Shown here in pieces: positions 12,956 through 25,680 of a stretch of DNA of 64,000 bases. Position 1 is the stretch's first letter. Every line of letters begins with the position of its first letter. The position numbers were made by a program, and so were the translations under genes. Where the stretch lies: the NCBI GenBank assembly GCA_947179485.1, contig OX359246.1, forward strand, positions 36,001,632-36,065,631, given 5' to 3'. Source of the stretch: Allacma fusca (lineage: Eukaryota > Arthropoda > Collembola > Symphypleona > Sminthuridae). Under the pieces are notes generated by a model, which was not told the origin of the DNA, did no database searches, and saw only the letters and a list, made by a program, of their open reading frames with translations.

Positions 12956-13533
12956 AATGAATTGTGTGGTTATTTTTTCAGCAGATGAGTATTTCTGAGG
13001 TTGTTCATCGATTAGGAAAACGTTTATTCGTGCTTCTCAAAAATAATTATTTGGAGTCATTGTAATTGACATTCTTTAAATTATTCTGAATATTTCAAAA
13101 TTAATTAATTAAATATGTACATACTAATAGATTTTTAAACATATGTGATGTTCTCGTTGTTGTCCCCTTCAATAGCTGGGTTACAAGCAAAGCATTTTTA
13201 AACTAATTTTGTGTGCTCCCACTATTGGCTGTCAAAATCCCGACATAATTAATTAAATTGATTGTGGCTACTCAACTCCTAGGTTAAACAAAGACAGAAG
13301 ATAAACAATAAAATGATGATGTTCTTATGAGTCTTCTATTCCAGCATGGGACGCATCCACGTATCCTAATATTTACTTTCGCATGCAAATATATACACTG
13401 GACATGACATTTAATATCATTCGTTTATCTACTGCTCTTGAACTCACCTATAGAAACTAAAAAGGTGTAGGGTAACGTCTCCCCAGAAATTGTACTTTCC
13501 CGCAAACTGGACGTAACACCTGTGTTTTTTTTC
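12956..13533. other. intergenic between P2 and P3
   Basis: About 580 bases, AT-rich. No repeat or gene is recognised; the P3 promoter should lie here, but no TATA or initiator match stands out. Confidence 0.4.
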
Positions 13534-15372
13534 ATGGCAAAAATAATGATCCGGAAAAATCTCGGGATCCCGTCGGAGAATGAGCGGAAAAGTTGGGGTA
13601 CAGCAATGCATCAATTTTGGCCATACATAATCATGTTGCGCCTCACGGGAACCCATCCAATTAGTACGACAAAAATTCCCAAGAAAAATGCACTCCCAAC
13701 AATTTCCCTGGGCTTCAACATCCTCTCACCAGTTACCATTTACTCGATTGTGGTGTCCTCTGGAAGTTTTTACATGTTCGTCGTGATGATACTGAATTGG
13801 GCGTTTCAAATTTACTGGCCTCAAAAACTGTACGTTCTTCTTATAACAATTAATATTTTACTCATTCCTCTCCGGCTGTAATATTTAATATTTATATTAT
13901 TTATATTATTTTATAATGAGAGCATACTTTGAGAGCTAAAATCTTACCTGATTTCTAAAATGTGATACATATGTTCATCTATAGATTCTACATGGATGCG
14001 TTGATATTTAAACCGATTCGTCAAAACTCAACAGGGGTTATAGTTACCAAGTTGTACTTGATAAGCAACTGTTTGTTCCCTTTTATAAGAATAGTGGTCA
14101 TTTTGATACAGGTAATAAATTTCATACCTATTACATACCACGTGGACGCCATGGTTCGGCTTTACGCCGATCTACGCCAATACTGCAAAAATCGGGATCA
14201 AATTTTAAAATTAAATATTCGAAAGAATATTTTTTATAATTTCCTGTTTTTTGTGGGTCTGCCATGGTTCTCATCGGTGCCTTTAATGGCGGTGACAGTA
14301 GCCACAGGAAGAATTACTCCTCTCAGATTCTCAAATGTGCCGGTTGCCTTGGTGTTTTTTATCCAAACCTTTTGTTGTTTTTGGGAAGATGCCGACTTGC
14401 ACATCCAATGTGACGTCGTAACCCAATTTTACCACCAGGTGATGTTCCGAAAATTAGGATGCCATTGTCCGTTTAGAAAATTTAAATATGCAGGTTTATA
14501 TAATTGAGATTTTATTTTCAATTCAGATTGAGACGATAATTGTGCAAACAAGACAGGACTTAACAAGCGACTCAAGCATTGAATTGATTCAAGTTCGGGT
14601 CTGGCATCATTTTTTACACCGGAATCGTCAGATTTGTCGTCAAATTGGGAAAGTTACAAAAATTCCACAGTTGCTTTCAATTATGACTTTGATTTTCAAC
14701 TCGATCATATACATGTACTCAGTCATTGAGACTTTTGCCCTTGAATCGTACACTAGTGACAAGGACATTCTAATTGCCGCTACTGGGTCCCTTGTTTTTG
14801 GGCTGATTCTCCTTTACGCCAAAGCTGTGAGAGCGGAATGTGTAACTAAAACGGTATGTACATAATACATATGAAAAAAATTAGTGAACATGCAAGGAGA
14901 GGCAATACTTTTTGAAAATATTGTTATTTCTGTAGGAGGCCAGGTTGAACGAGGCTTTATTTTCGTTAACGAACTACGCTAAATCCCCGGAAGTACAACT
15001 TGAGGTGCAGTAATGGAGTTTCAATTACTTTTAAAAATATTGTTCATAATTGGCCGAGTGATACACAGCTGCGTTGAAAATGATTATTACAGCTGAAGGA
15101 AATGCAAAGCACAATGACAGAGTCACCCATAGGCATATCCTTTGGGAATTACACAAAACTAACCCAAGGCATATTTTTGACGGTAATTATTTATTTAATA
15201 TTAAAAAACTAAATGTACATTTAAATATTTCATATTTAGTAATTACTTCTGTCAAAGAAATTACAGAAGAAATAATTTTTATAATATTTATTGTTTATAT
15301 GGACAGGTTTCAACCCAAGTGGTGACTTATCTAATTGTATTACTACAGTTTGAAAAAGCAAGATGTCCTTAG
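13534..15372 (+). CDS. gustatory-receptor-like 7TM chemoreceptor P3
   Basis: Exons: 13534-13829, 13985-14438, 14527-14853, 14936-15004, 15093-15182, 15307-15372; about 433 residues. Two in-frame ATGs compete: 13534 (MAKIMIRK) and 13546 (MIRK). The second aligns best with P1 and would give 429 residues. The exon 6 signature reads VVTYLIVLLQFEKARCP, one residue longer than in P2 at the end. Exon 2 has a DADLHIQC motif with the first Asp replaced by Glu (WEDADLHIQC). The last acceptor is ACAG before GTT, so exon 6 begins Val where P1 and P2 have Leu. No disabling change is seen. Sister to P2. Confidence 0.86.
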
Positions 15373-16499
15373 AAGTGCCGTAATTATTTTTAATGCTGGT
15401 TGTAGAATCAAGCAAAATGGAATTCGAATGATTTTTCATGAAATCCTGAAACTCTAAATGAAAATACCACAATTGGAGTTAGATTTTACATTTCATTTCG
15501 AATTGTCATTGTAACCTCAGAATTTAGGCCACGGGCTCTAAATTATTGTCAGCTTTTGGAGTGTTTTGAGAAACATATTCAGTTTTCAGTTTTGATAGGG
15601 TTTCGTTTCTTCTAACCTGTTATAAATTCTAAAGGTCCAAATCGAATACGAAATTTTTAACTCTACAAGGACAGGCTATAAATTCTGAAACTAAATCCCA
15701 ATCGCTTGAAGAATTGAATTATGAACTCTACATGTGCAATGGATTTGTTCAATTCTGAGGATTTCAGAATTGGTAGAATTCTGAGTCGGAAACCAAATCC
15801 AAATCGATACTCTAACTGGAAATTCTCCCATGGATTCTTGCGTAAATCTAATTCCAAGTCTGATTCGCCCGACTCTACAACCGCATGCATCATAAGCTAA
15901 ATTCCGTCTTAAACAAGATTTATCTTTGAGTTTTGTCTCTATGTCGACAAGCATACTGTAATCTCCTGTATCTCCTATGAATAAACATGATTGGTTGGAG
16001 GCAACAGGCAACATAATTTAATGTCAATCTTTATCGTACCTATTTAAACCCATACTTGCGCACTTGTTCCATTAACGGTGTAATAAGAGTTCTTGTCTAA
16101 TGATTTCCTGAGCATATCCATGACTGGTTGCTCCAATTGCCGTCCTTCCCTTACACTAACTTTGTTTTAGTTGTTATAGATTTTTTATAGAAATTTTATA
16201 CAAGAGAATGGACGCATCAAAATTAAGTAAATTACACGAGCTCTCGAGTGTTTGAGAGTACAGTGTAACGGCCTACACCTCAATTATTATTTACTTATTC
16301 CAGGCAGACTTCAAATGTTTGTGTTGGTTAAATGCACTCATAATTACATTAATTACGCTCTATTGACCCTGTTTGAAGCGAACACAGAGGCACAGTTTAT
16401 ATTTCTCGAGTCTCTTAAAATTAGTCAATCGACAGGACCGAAGAAATTTTAATTTCGTACCGAAGGTAATCTAAATTCGGGGGTGTCTCTTCTAAAGCC
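15373..16499. other. intergenic between P3 and P4
   Basis: About 1.1 kb. Repeated short GAATTC-type words and AT-rich sequence; the minus-strand open frames at 15663-16014 have no recognisable content. No TIRs or gene seen. Confidence 0.4.
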
Positions 16500-18860
16500 A
16501 TGATGAAGAAAACTAATAAAAGAAATTCAAATCCAGGAGAGGAATCCGAACATGCTGACTCAGCTATGTACCAATTTTGTGTATATTTACGTCTTCTGCA
16601 GCTTTCGGGTACACATCCCCTGAGCCAGAGGGAAACCCAATCCAAAAATGGAGGCCTAAGTAGCAAAGTCTGCGTCAAATTGTTCTCACCTTTATTTGCC
16701 TACTCTGCAATAGTTTCGACAACGAGTATTTACTTGCTCGTCCTGATTATACTGAATACTGTTTTTGAAATACACTGGCCGGAGGGTATGTGAGTACAAA
16801 ATTTGCAATAATAAAAAATTTTTGGTAGTAAAAATTATTACTTTCACTCAGGGTTATACTGTCCACTGTAAAAACTCAAAAAGCCTAATAATTCTCCCCG
16901 TAGAGATTTTTTGAAATTTACTCTCAAACTCTAACTGCGGAAATTTTAATTATTTTAAGATGTTTCGGAAATAAAATTTGAAATCCAAGTTTTCTAGATA
17001 AAATCCCTGTTTTGCTTCGATCACTCAACGGCCCTGAACTGATGTATAGATTGACTCATATTATGTCAATTTTTGTTCTACATAATGAAAAAACGGCAAA
17101 CAAAATTCTCTTTAAAGAGAGTTCAGAAATTTTCAACGTGATTCCTGAAATATAAAAATTAATTTTAAAAATTTAATAATTTTAATTTAATTATACGGAG
17201 ATCCAATAATTTTATTAAAATCCTGTCTAAAGTAATCCGGGCATTTTCAAAACAAAGTATTCAATGAATTTTCGGAGGATATTTTTGCTGGGGTAGGCAG
17301 ACAGGCATATAACGTAGGGGGTTCATTATTTGTATAACCCCTGAAGTATAATTTTTTAAATTAGTTGAATTTTCTTTGATTAGATTTGATTCATCTAATA
17401 AGCCATATTTCCAATCCGTTAATGGAAATTCATCGGGGTATATAATCATCAAATTCTACACAGTAACCACTTCCATGTTTCCCATTATGAGAGTGGTTAC
17501 AATCGGAAACCATGCCTTGAATCTGCTCGTCATGCGGAATCATTTGAATGACCTCATTGAATTTTATGAAGACCTACAACTCTATTGCAGGCTTCGAGGC
17601 CGGAAGTTTAATGTAAACATTCGAAAAAATTCCATTTACATGTTAATAATTTTTGTGGGGATGCCTTTTGCCGCAACTGTACCTTTAATATGGTACGCAG
17701 TAAACTTTGGTCTAGGTTTTGAACCCTCGTTATTATTAATAATATCGTGTATAATTTTCCCCTTACAAATGGTTTGCGTTTACGTGGATGATGCGGATTT
17801 CCACATTCAATGCAACATCGTGTCTCAGTTCTATAGACAAGTGAGCATTACTAATGTATACATTTGATACTGTATCTTATCTGCATTTCAGTGTAAATTG
17901 CATTTCAGTATTGAGCTCCAACACCTGCTTGGTGGCCTGGGCAGTCTCATCTCATTAAAATTTAATGAGAGCGAATCCCTAACACCTGTTTTTGTATGTA
18001 CAGATAGAGATGATGGTTGAGGAAACGAAGATGGAAATAGAGAACGGTGGGAGGCTTGTCCATTTAGAGGAGGTCCAAACCTGGTACCGATTCTTACATC
18101 GGATTCGTGGCTTTTGCCACCAGATAGGAGACATCAGAAAGTTTCCACAGTTGTTAGCAATTTTGGAAAATATCACAACTTTGACCGTTTACCTGTTTAC
18201 TGCAATTGCAACACTTAAATCTGAAGTAGCACATGTGCAAAATAAACTGTTCCTTGCTGGTGCGGGGTATTTTGGCATTAGTTTGATTCGGCTTTATGCT
18301 AAAACCTCAAGGGCTGAGAATGTAACGGAAATGGTAATAATTATTATTGTATCTATCCCAAAATTATATGCATGAGTCTGTACGCCAGTAAGGTTCATTG
18401 TGTCTCGTAACAAATTCAATTCAAATGTAACTATCTAAATGTGAGACCTGTAATGTTTGGGTACATTTAGGAAGCCCGTCTGCATCAAGTTCTTTTTACG
18501 TTAAACGACCACCCACAAACTCTTGACGTGCGAATTGAGGTAACTAGCTGAATTTTCCAATTTATGAGTATTGATGTATGTATAATTATGGCATGTCATG
18601 TTAATTTTTTAACGCTTATCATCCTGTAGCTCAAGGCAATGAAGAGAGCAATCTCTGTGTCTCCGACATGTATAAGGTTGGGGAATTATGTGGTATATAA
18701 CCAAGGGATAATTTTGACAGTGAGTAAATTATATAAAATCCAATTGATAGTCGAATTTATTTTAATTTTATTTGAAAATGTAATGCTCTAAAAACTTTTT
18801 ATTATATTATAGATACTGACACAGGTTGTGACGTGCTTGATTGTTTTACTCCAGTTCTAA
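16500..18860 (+). CDS. gustatory-receptor-like 7TM chemoreceptor P4 (divergent)
   Basis: Exons: 16500-16789, 17384-17840, 18004-18333, 18471-18539, 18630-18719, 18813-18860; about 427 residues. Intron phases match P1-P3, but intron 1 is much longer (594 bases). It keeps the DDADFHIQCNIV motif and FYRQ at the end of exon 2 and GNYVVYNQGIILT in exon 5, closer to P5-P13 than P1-P3 are, so it sits between the two subfamilies. Two oddities: the signature is VVTCLIVLLQF, with Cys in place of the conserved Tyr, and the protein stops right after QF, with no tail. Exon 1 also has WPEGM where others have WPQKL. The frame is intact throughout, so I call it coding, perhaps under relaxed constraint. Confidence 0.8.
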
Positions 18861-18875
18861 CTATAGTTAGAACTC
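18854..18875. repeat. perfect palindrome across the P4 stop codon
   Basis: Bases 18853-18874 read the same on both strands; the core is GTTCTAACTATAGTTAGAAC (18854-18873). It overlaps the QF codons and the TAA of P4. Could fold into a hairpin in the mRNA end, or be a small duplication that created the early stop. Confidence 0.6.
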
Positions 18876-20697
18876 ACGTGTATACACAATACACATGAGA
18901 TTTCATTTTTAAATGAAGTCGCCGTTCCTTCAGCCTTCCTCCGTCATTTCGAGCCTTCCTTCATGGTAAAAACAACTAGTTTTGATCAAGTGTATCGTCA
19001 TATATGAATGACAGTTCATACAAATATTTAACAACATTCTCACTTCTCCCTTGTACTTTATGCATCAGGCATCATCCGCGTGAAGCCGGTACATCCGAAG
19101 GATACTTCTAATAAACCTGTCATTCATTAATAACCTACCGTTTTTTATAAATTTTATGAAGCCTTCCCTCTACCTTTGCCAAAACAAATCAGCCTATCTT
19201 CCATATTCCTTCAATCCGCTGAAACATCGGTTTGCTGCCTTCAATGAAGCCTTCTGTTAAGACTTCGAAAACTGGACATGTTTTCTTAGAATATGATCTG
19301 TGCTACGTAATGAAACGGGAATTATGTGCAATGTGATTCGGATTAAAAGGAAATGTTTTCATATCCCTTAATTATCTAGATATTTCATAACGTAGTTAAG
19401 AAAATAATAGTCGTTGTCGGGATATTAAAACATATGCGTCTTGAAAAGTATTCCTACATAATCTGAACGTTGGTTCTAGAATATAAAATAAGTATAGAGG
19501 GGGCTTATTTTTGATTATCCAATTATGTATGTATGTATGTAGATATATCCTCTTATATGGGAAATTATTGCTGGGTTAAGAAGGATTCTAAATGGTCTTA
19601 TGTACTATATTAAGTACCAAATTTTCCTCAAAATTGTGACAACAGTTGACATGTATGTATATAAAAAGTGGTGAGTGTATTTAAAAATTGTAACTTTGTC
19701 CCATACTCTTGACCCATCCATTAACCACTGTAATAATAATAATTGAGAAAAAATTGCGGATCATAAAAATGGAGGAAACGGTATTCGAATGAGAGAACTC
19801 GTGCAGAGAGAAGAGCTGTTGGACCCAGTAACAAAGTTGTGATGACACATTCGATATTCACTTGATAATTAGATGGAAATGACACCTAATCACTTAAGGT
19901 GACGAAATAAAATTTTGGGTGTAAATTTTGTATTGTTTATTTGAAGGTTCAAGTGTAAAAGTCACATCCGAATTCCGCAGCTCGTTTCAGTATTTGCGTG
20001 CCAAACAAACCCACGGATAAGTAAACATCGTCTCCCAGCTCTTCACCTATTTAAGAACGTTGTATAGTATTGAAGTTGATGGGAATACCTTGACATACCT
20101 TAGTGACTGAATTTTGACGTGATTTTATTTTGCGTGTATATTTAAAATAAAAGGTGTAACATCACAGGAAGCTGTGAAACAACATTCCTCAATGAACTCT
20201 TTGCAATTTCCTTTGACCTGCTGCACTGAATATTTCCCAAACCATTGGCAGACCCAGTCCAGACTTTAAAAAACATTTCTATCAGGTCTCACAGTGTCAA
20301 AGTGACAAGGGTTCAGTTACAATCAAACAATTTTGGAGACGAAACCTCTCTGAAAAGGAAAAGTACGAAACTTATTTCAATTTTGTACAAACTAAAGTCA
20401 TTATAGCACGCATTTTCTGAAAAATACATAAAACAATTTGGTATCGTAACTCCCTTTGAGTATGTTCCAAGTCCGCAGCATCAAATTCGTTTTTTTAATA
20501 AATTAGCTCGTATTTTACTAGAATTTCAAAAATACCTTATAATACTTCTATGTAGCAAAATTTCTTTCAAGTTCAGTAAAATAATAATATTTTGGGCTGA
20601 TTGTGAGTGTCTTTGTCACTATTGTATAAACCATATTCTGCTAATATTGAGATTAAGCTGCGTCCTAGAACAACCCAAATAAATACTATTTAAAAAA
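18861..20697. other. intergenic
   Basis: About 1.8 kb, AT-rich, with short TATG microsatellite (about 19526-19542). No open frame or repeat of note. A TATAAA at 20625-20630, 73 bases before the next start codon, may be that gene's promoter. Confidence 0.4.
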
Positions 20698-22453
20698 ATG
20701 AAGCTTCTCGTTTTATTGGCTTTTGGCCTTATACTGTGTGAGCAATGTAATTCCACATCTCATACTACGAGTACACTTGTGAGCAGCAAAGCTAATCCAG
20801 TCAATCCTTGGGATGGTATTTGGAACTACGGTTTTAACGATGGAGGTCTCAACTTAAGAAGGGATGGCTCTGTCAGCTTCGCTGAAAATTTGTCCGAGTC
20901 GGATGCGGGAGTGGGAAATCATCATTCTGCGGGAAATGCTTATCAAACCAATAGTGGGATCCCAGGCTCTAGTCATTACGTTCAAAATCAGGTGGGGGCT
21001 GAAGCTTATTCGTACATCCATCCAGCGGCCTCCGCATCCCAAGGGTACTATTCTCCTGGAGGACTTTCATCTGGATGGAATTCAGGTGACTGCATAATCA
21101 AAATCACAAAGGGTGTCACTAAGGAGCTTGTCATTTGGCGAATAATGCTTGATCGCTTTAGAGTCGAAAGTTACCTAACCCCATTTCAATCATGCTTTTC
21201 AAAATTTGAAACAAATTTATATTTTTGAGCTAAACCAGGTGTATCTTAAATAATTGCACAACTTGCAAATATTTTAATTTTGTTGGGAAATTTAATTAAT
21301 TGGGATGAATTGTAACAGAATTATGTAATCGCGTCGCTTCAAGGTTTATTAATTTTTACGGGTATATTTTTGACATTAAATTTTTAATATTATTTAAGGC
21401 AATGATTTTGACCTGATTTTCATTCCTTGGTCTGTAAATTTGGGATTTAGGGAAGCCAAGCACGGAGACTGATTTGCACAAAGGATTGGAGCAAATCTTT
21501 GAAGGAATACAATTTGACAAGGCGGCTTTGGGGACACTGGCGAGTATTCTAGGGGTTAGTGGGATAAAAGGAACGTTTGCTCTAATTAAACTGGGATTTT
21601 TCTTCCTATTTGTGGCGGTCCCACTTCTCCTGTTCATCACAGTGCCGTTATCGGCGCTCCTTGTAATCATAATCCTGAGCATTCCTATTCCTACATGGCC
21701 AAATAAGGGGGGACGAAGTCTGTACCGAAGTCTGGCCAACACCTCCGAAATTCTTCTTGCAGAACGTGTGATCTTTGCTGACGAATGCTTGGAACGTCTG
21801 GGTTGCAATCTAGCTCAAATGACCAAACAGTACGGACAAGAGTCCTTAGTTAGCAGGTAAAGTATTTTTTAAGCATGCATACATATGTGAATTGTGTAGG
21901 TGCTTAAACCTAGCTTTATCCTTAACTTCAGATTTTACGATTCTCTTGTTTGATAATTTATTTTGGAAATACGAATTAAATGAATGCCAAAGCAAATTCA
22001 GGAAAAATTAAAAGTACCTTTACAATTTTAACACTTTCCCAGAAATGTACACATTACACATACGGGGCTCTAGCCTAAAACTCCAAATCATTTTAGCAAA
22101 TGAGCTTCCCTCCCCTGGGTTTAAATTGTCTTACAATTTTTTAGAATTTATTTAATTGTTACTTTCATTAGAATTTGTGAGCTCAATCAGGGGTAAAGAG
22201 TGTACCAAGCCGGGGTTTTAACTTGAGTTACTCGTGGCTCTTTAGATGAGCTAATTATAAATTGCTAAATCATTTTTCATTGCTAAAAATTCCCAATATT
22301 TTCCACAGGATCAAGAGAAAAATCAAAGCATGGAAGAATACTTGGAGTGAGAGGATCATTCGGGGTGCTGAGAATGACAATTCATCATGTGACAAATTTC
22401 AGTGCTCTCCAACGAAAATTTTAAAGAATGTTTCCAATAACTCTGTCTTGTAA
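20698..22453 (+). CDS. signal-peptide protein with Gly/Ser-rich region and long hydrophobic segment, unrecognised (3 exons)
   Basis: Exons 20698-21085, 21451-21856 and 22309-22453 join in phases 1 and 2 to about 312 residues. Residues 1-18 are a clear signal peptide (MKLLVLLAFGLILCEQC). Residues ~30-129 are rich in Gly, Ser, Asn and Tyr, as in extracellular matrix or cuticle proteins. Exon 2 starts with an amphipathic DLHKGLEQIFEG stretch, then about 45 mostly hydrophobic residues (~172-216) that would span a membrane once or twice, followed by a Cys-containing segment (ECLERLGCN). Exon 3 is basic, then has two Cys near the end. An AATAAA is at 22529-22534. It is unrelated to the flanking receptors and interrupts their array. 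I do not recognise a family; cuticle-linked secretion is only an inference from composition. Confidence 0.65.
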
Positions 22454-23186
22454 AAGAATATGTGACCAAATACCTTACGTAATGAATGAACCTTAAATGT
22501 AAAATTAATTTATTCTTTTTCTAACTCCAATAAAGTTCGTTGTACTATTTTATTTTATTATCTGCCACTGTTTGCTACCTATCCCCATGCTGTTGATTCC
22601 TTAAGCACTTCGGTTTTCAGTAACCAAAAGAAGATGAACCAATAAGAGATAAATTTTGTATCATTTCACCCCTAAGATGTAAAAACAATGATAAGACGAA
22701 TTTCGAGATACCTAATTTAATTTGTAGCTCTCATGATAAAAAAAAATCATTAATCTAATTACATGACCCAAAATGCATTTGTCTAGGAAACAACAAACAA
22801 TTATGAATCAATCATCTTATTTGGACTTGTTGAAGTAATCGAAGCAAAGGAGGTCCTCTACATGGTTCAATATCATTTGTAATATGTACTACTAATGTAG
22901 TCAATGTAAATATTTCGGAAACGTTTTAGCAGCAAATGCATTTGTTTAATTCATTCTTAGCTTTCGGAAGCAGTGGTTTCCCTAATAACTGGGAAATACA
23001 TATGTTTGTATTGTGTCTTCGATTGAGCTGACACATTTTCAGCACTTGTGTTTACAATTTTCATATTTTTATGGTTATGTAACACTCTATTATATCTAAT
23101 GATCCGACTGCTTTCGCCAAAGTCAGTTAATTTGAAGCCTTTTCTGTTCCCTCAGCCAGGCATATAAACCTTCGGAGAAATTCAAA
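22454..23186. other. intergenic with P5 promoter block
   Basis: AATAAA of the previous gene at 22529-22534. The stretch from about 22740 is similar to the segments before P6, P10, P12 and P13 (ATCATTAATCTAATT..., GCAAATGCATTTGTTTAAT...), so it belongs to the duplicated receptor unit. Confidence 0.55.
23040..23186 (+). promoter_or_regulatory. P5 upstream block
   Basis: Shares with the other second-subfamily genes a TTTTTATGGTTATGT word (about 23067-23081), an initiator-like TCAGTT at 23123-23128 and TATAAA at 23163-23168, 24 bases before the start codon. The TCAGTT matches the arthropod initiator consensus, so transcription may start there; the TATAAACC element then lies within the leader. 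Confidence 0.4.
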
Positions 23187-25122
23187 ATGAAAATGATGCT
23201 TGCAAATACAGTCCCTAAAAACAAAATAAAGAGCCTAAAACAATCGAGAAAGACTTCAAACGACCTTTGGCCCTACCTGTGTCTTCTACGGATTACGGCG
23301 ACCCGTCCAATAAGTCAACGAAATGTCTTTCTCAGCAGTGGAAATTCTGAAAATTCCTTTTACTTTAAATGGATTTCACCAATAACTTTTATTTCTGTAA
23401 CTGTCTCCGTTTTCAACCTCTACCTTTTAATAATGATGATACTAAACGGTTTATTCGAAGTTTACTGGCCCCAAAAGTTGTAAGATATTTTTTCCTTGCG
23501 ATTCATCATTATATATGCTTCATAATAAGATTTGCATTTAAAACTTTCCAAATCCTCTACGATTTCGTTTTTTGATTGCTTTCATTTAATTAAAAAAAAT
23601 GTATTAAATGTTTAAGCCTTAATCCTTGTAATTAAAAATTGCTGATAATAAGTTGTCTTGTTTCACGGCAGATTCAATGTAGAAGATCAGATGTTGAGAC
23701 CCGTCCACAGCCACACATCGGCGAGGGAAGTAAAAAAGTTTTACTACATCGCCTATTTTATGTTCCCAACTATAAGGTTGATTGTCATTGTACACCAAAT
23801 GATGAATATAAAGGGGACAGTAAATCATCTAAATGTAATCTCCGGATTAGCCAACGATCTTCAAACTTACTGTACCGGCCAATGTAGTAACTTCAGTTCG
23901 AAAATTCGGAGAAATTCTTTGAGAATTGTGGCCATGTTTGTTGGAATACCACTTGTGACGGTATTTCCAGCAATTGTGTACTCATTTTCAAATGGTCTTG
24001 TCCTTGGCCCGATGGTAATGCGAGAAGTCATTATTGTCCTTGTTCCGCTTCAACTGTTGGGCATTTACTTTGACGATGGTGATTTTATAATTCAATGCGA
24101 CATTGTCTCTGAGTTTTATCGACAGGTAATATATGTATATATGATAGGGCTGTGCATTTTTAAAGTCAGTACCTATTTATTTTGTAAAAATTTGCTTGAT
24201 TGTTTGTTTAACAATTTATCTGTTCCAGATTGAAATGCACCTCGTGGATAAGGAAGAGTATTTGAGGGCGAACCATGGTAGCGTTCGTCTGGTAGAGGTT
24301 CGGAAATGGCACCAATTTTTACGAAGAAATCGCAAGATGGTTGGTCAGATTGGATCAATCACTAAAGTCCCACAACTCCTCTATCTTTTGGAAGTCTCTT
24401 TGAATTTAACAGTGTTCTTCTACAGGGTTCTAAATTTAGTAACATCGCCCAACACATCTTTCCTCGAAAGTCGTTTTCTAAAAATGTCCGTAGGTTACGT
24501 GGTAGCTTGCTTAATTCGACTTCACGTCAAAACTCTGAAGGCTGAACAAGTCACGGCGGCGGTAATGAATTCATTTGATGCACCTTGTAGATTTGAAATA
24601 AAATGCATTTAAAAACATAATTTTTAATTGAATTTTTAATTTCAAATTTTTAAATATAAATATGATCACGAATTTATAACAGTAATGACATTTCAGGAAG
24701 GTCGTGTACATGATGCTCTGTTTGCCTTAAATGAATTACCTCAAGCTCTTGAAGTCCAATTGGAGGTTAATATTATTCTTCATGACATTTAGCTTAAGTA
24801 CCAGTTTTTTATATGAAGTATTAAAATATAAATGTATCCATCATATTTTTTTCAGCTCCAAGGAATGAGCAACACAATTAGTTTCACGCCATCACGCATA
24901 ACTTTTGGGAACTACGTTGTCCTACATAAAGGCGTCATTCTCACGGTAACATACATTCAATTCCCTTTATGAGAGCCCTGCTAAAGGAAGCATGCTTTGT
25001 TTTATCCTGGGGCATCAATATCATTTTGATTCCGTAAATTGTTACAGATATCCACCCAAGTAATAACATACCTAATTATTCTGCTACAATTCGACAGTGC
25101 AACCAAGGAATGTCTTCACTGA
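23187..25122 (+). CDS. gustatory-receptor-like 7TM chemoreceptor P5
   Basis: Exons: 23187-23479, 23672-24125, 24229-24561, 24697-24765, 24856-24945, 25048-25122; about 437 residues. First member of the second subfamily (DLWPYLCLLRITATRPISQR in exon 1). Rough helices: residues 68-93, 125-145, 180-203, 216-231, 299-320, 334-349 and 418-430. The loop motif DDGD at 231-234 departs from DDAD of most paralogs. Exon 3 opens IEMHLVDKEEYL and has WHQFLRRNRK. Exon 6 reads QVITYLIILLQFDSATKECLH; the tail is four residues longer than in P6. P6 is its closest relative. All frames and splice sites are intact. Confidence 0.87.
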
Positions 25123-25680
25123 GGGTTACTATTAAAAATCATCGCTACGCCATGCATAATTTGAGGCTTCGCGTATGTTTACAAACCCCTGCTTAGATAC
25201 GGGAAACAACTTCGGTCGTTTTTTTCGGGTCAACTTGAATATACACTGAAGGGGAGAAAGGTCTAAGAAAAATCCTTGGTGGCTAAGCAAAATATTGAAA
25301 TTTATGTAAACAATTGATGTATTCAATCAACTTTTATAGCAGTTGAAAACATGTCCAAGTCGCTACTGTGCTAATGACAGAGGCTCCAAAATTAGTATTT
25401 TGAAAATCGGTTGAAATGAATTTAAAAATCCGAATTTATTACAAAGCTTCATTACAGGAAAATCTATCCTAATGAATTGGGCAAGGTCTGAGATGCTTCC
25501 CTTTAGACGAGGAAAATGTTGAAGCTTTCGTTGAATAGCTGTTTTCTTACTCTCCCCCAATTAACAATCAATGACCGAGGTGTTACATCGGAGAGATGTA
25601 GCTGTCATTTATTTTGCTGTATTTCAGATTGTACTTTTTTATTACATACATGTAACACATATGTATGTTCACAACTGTAT

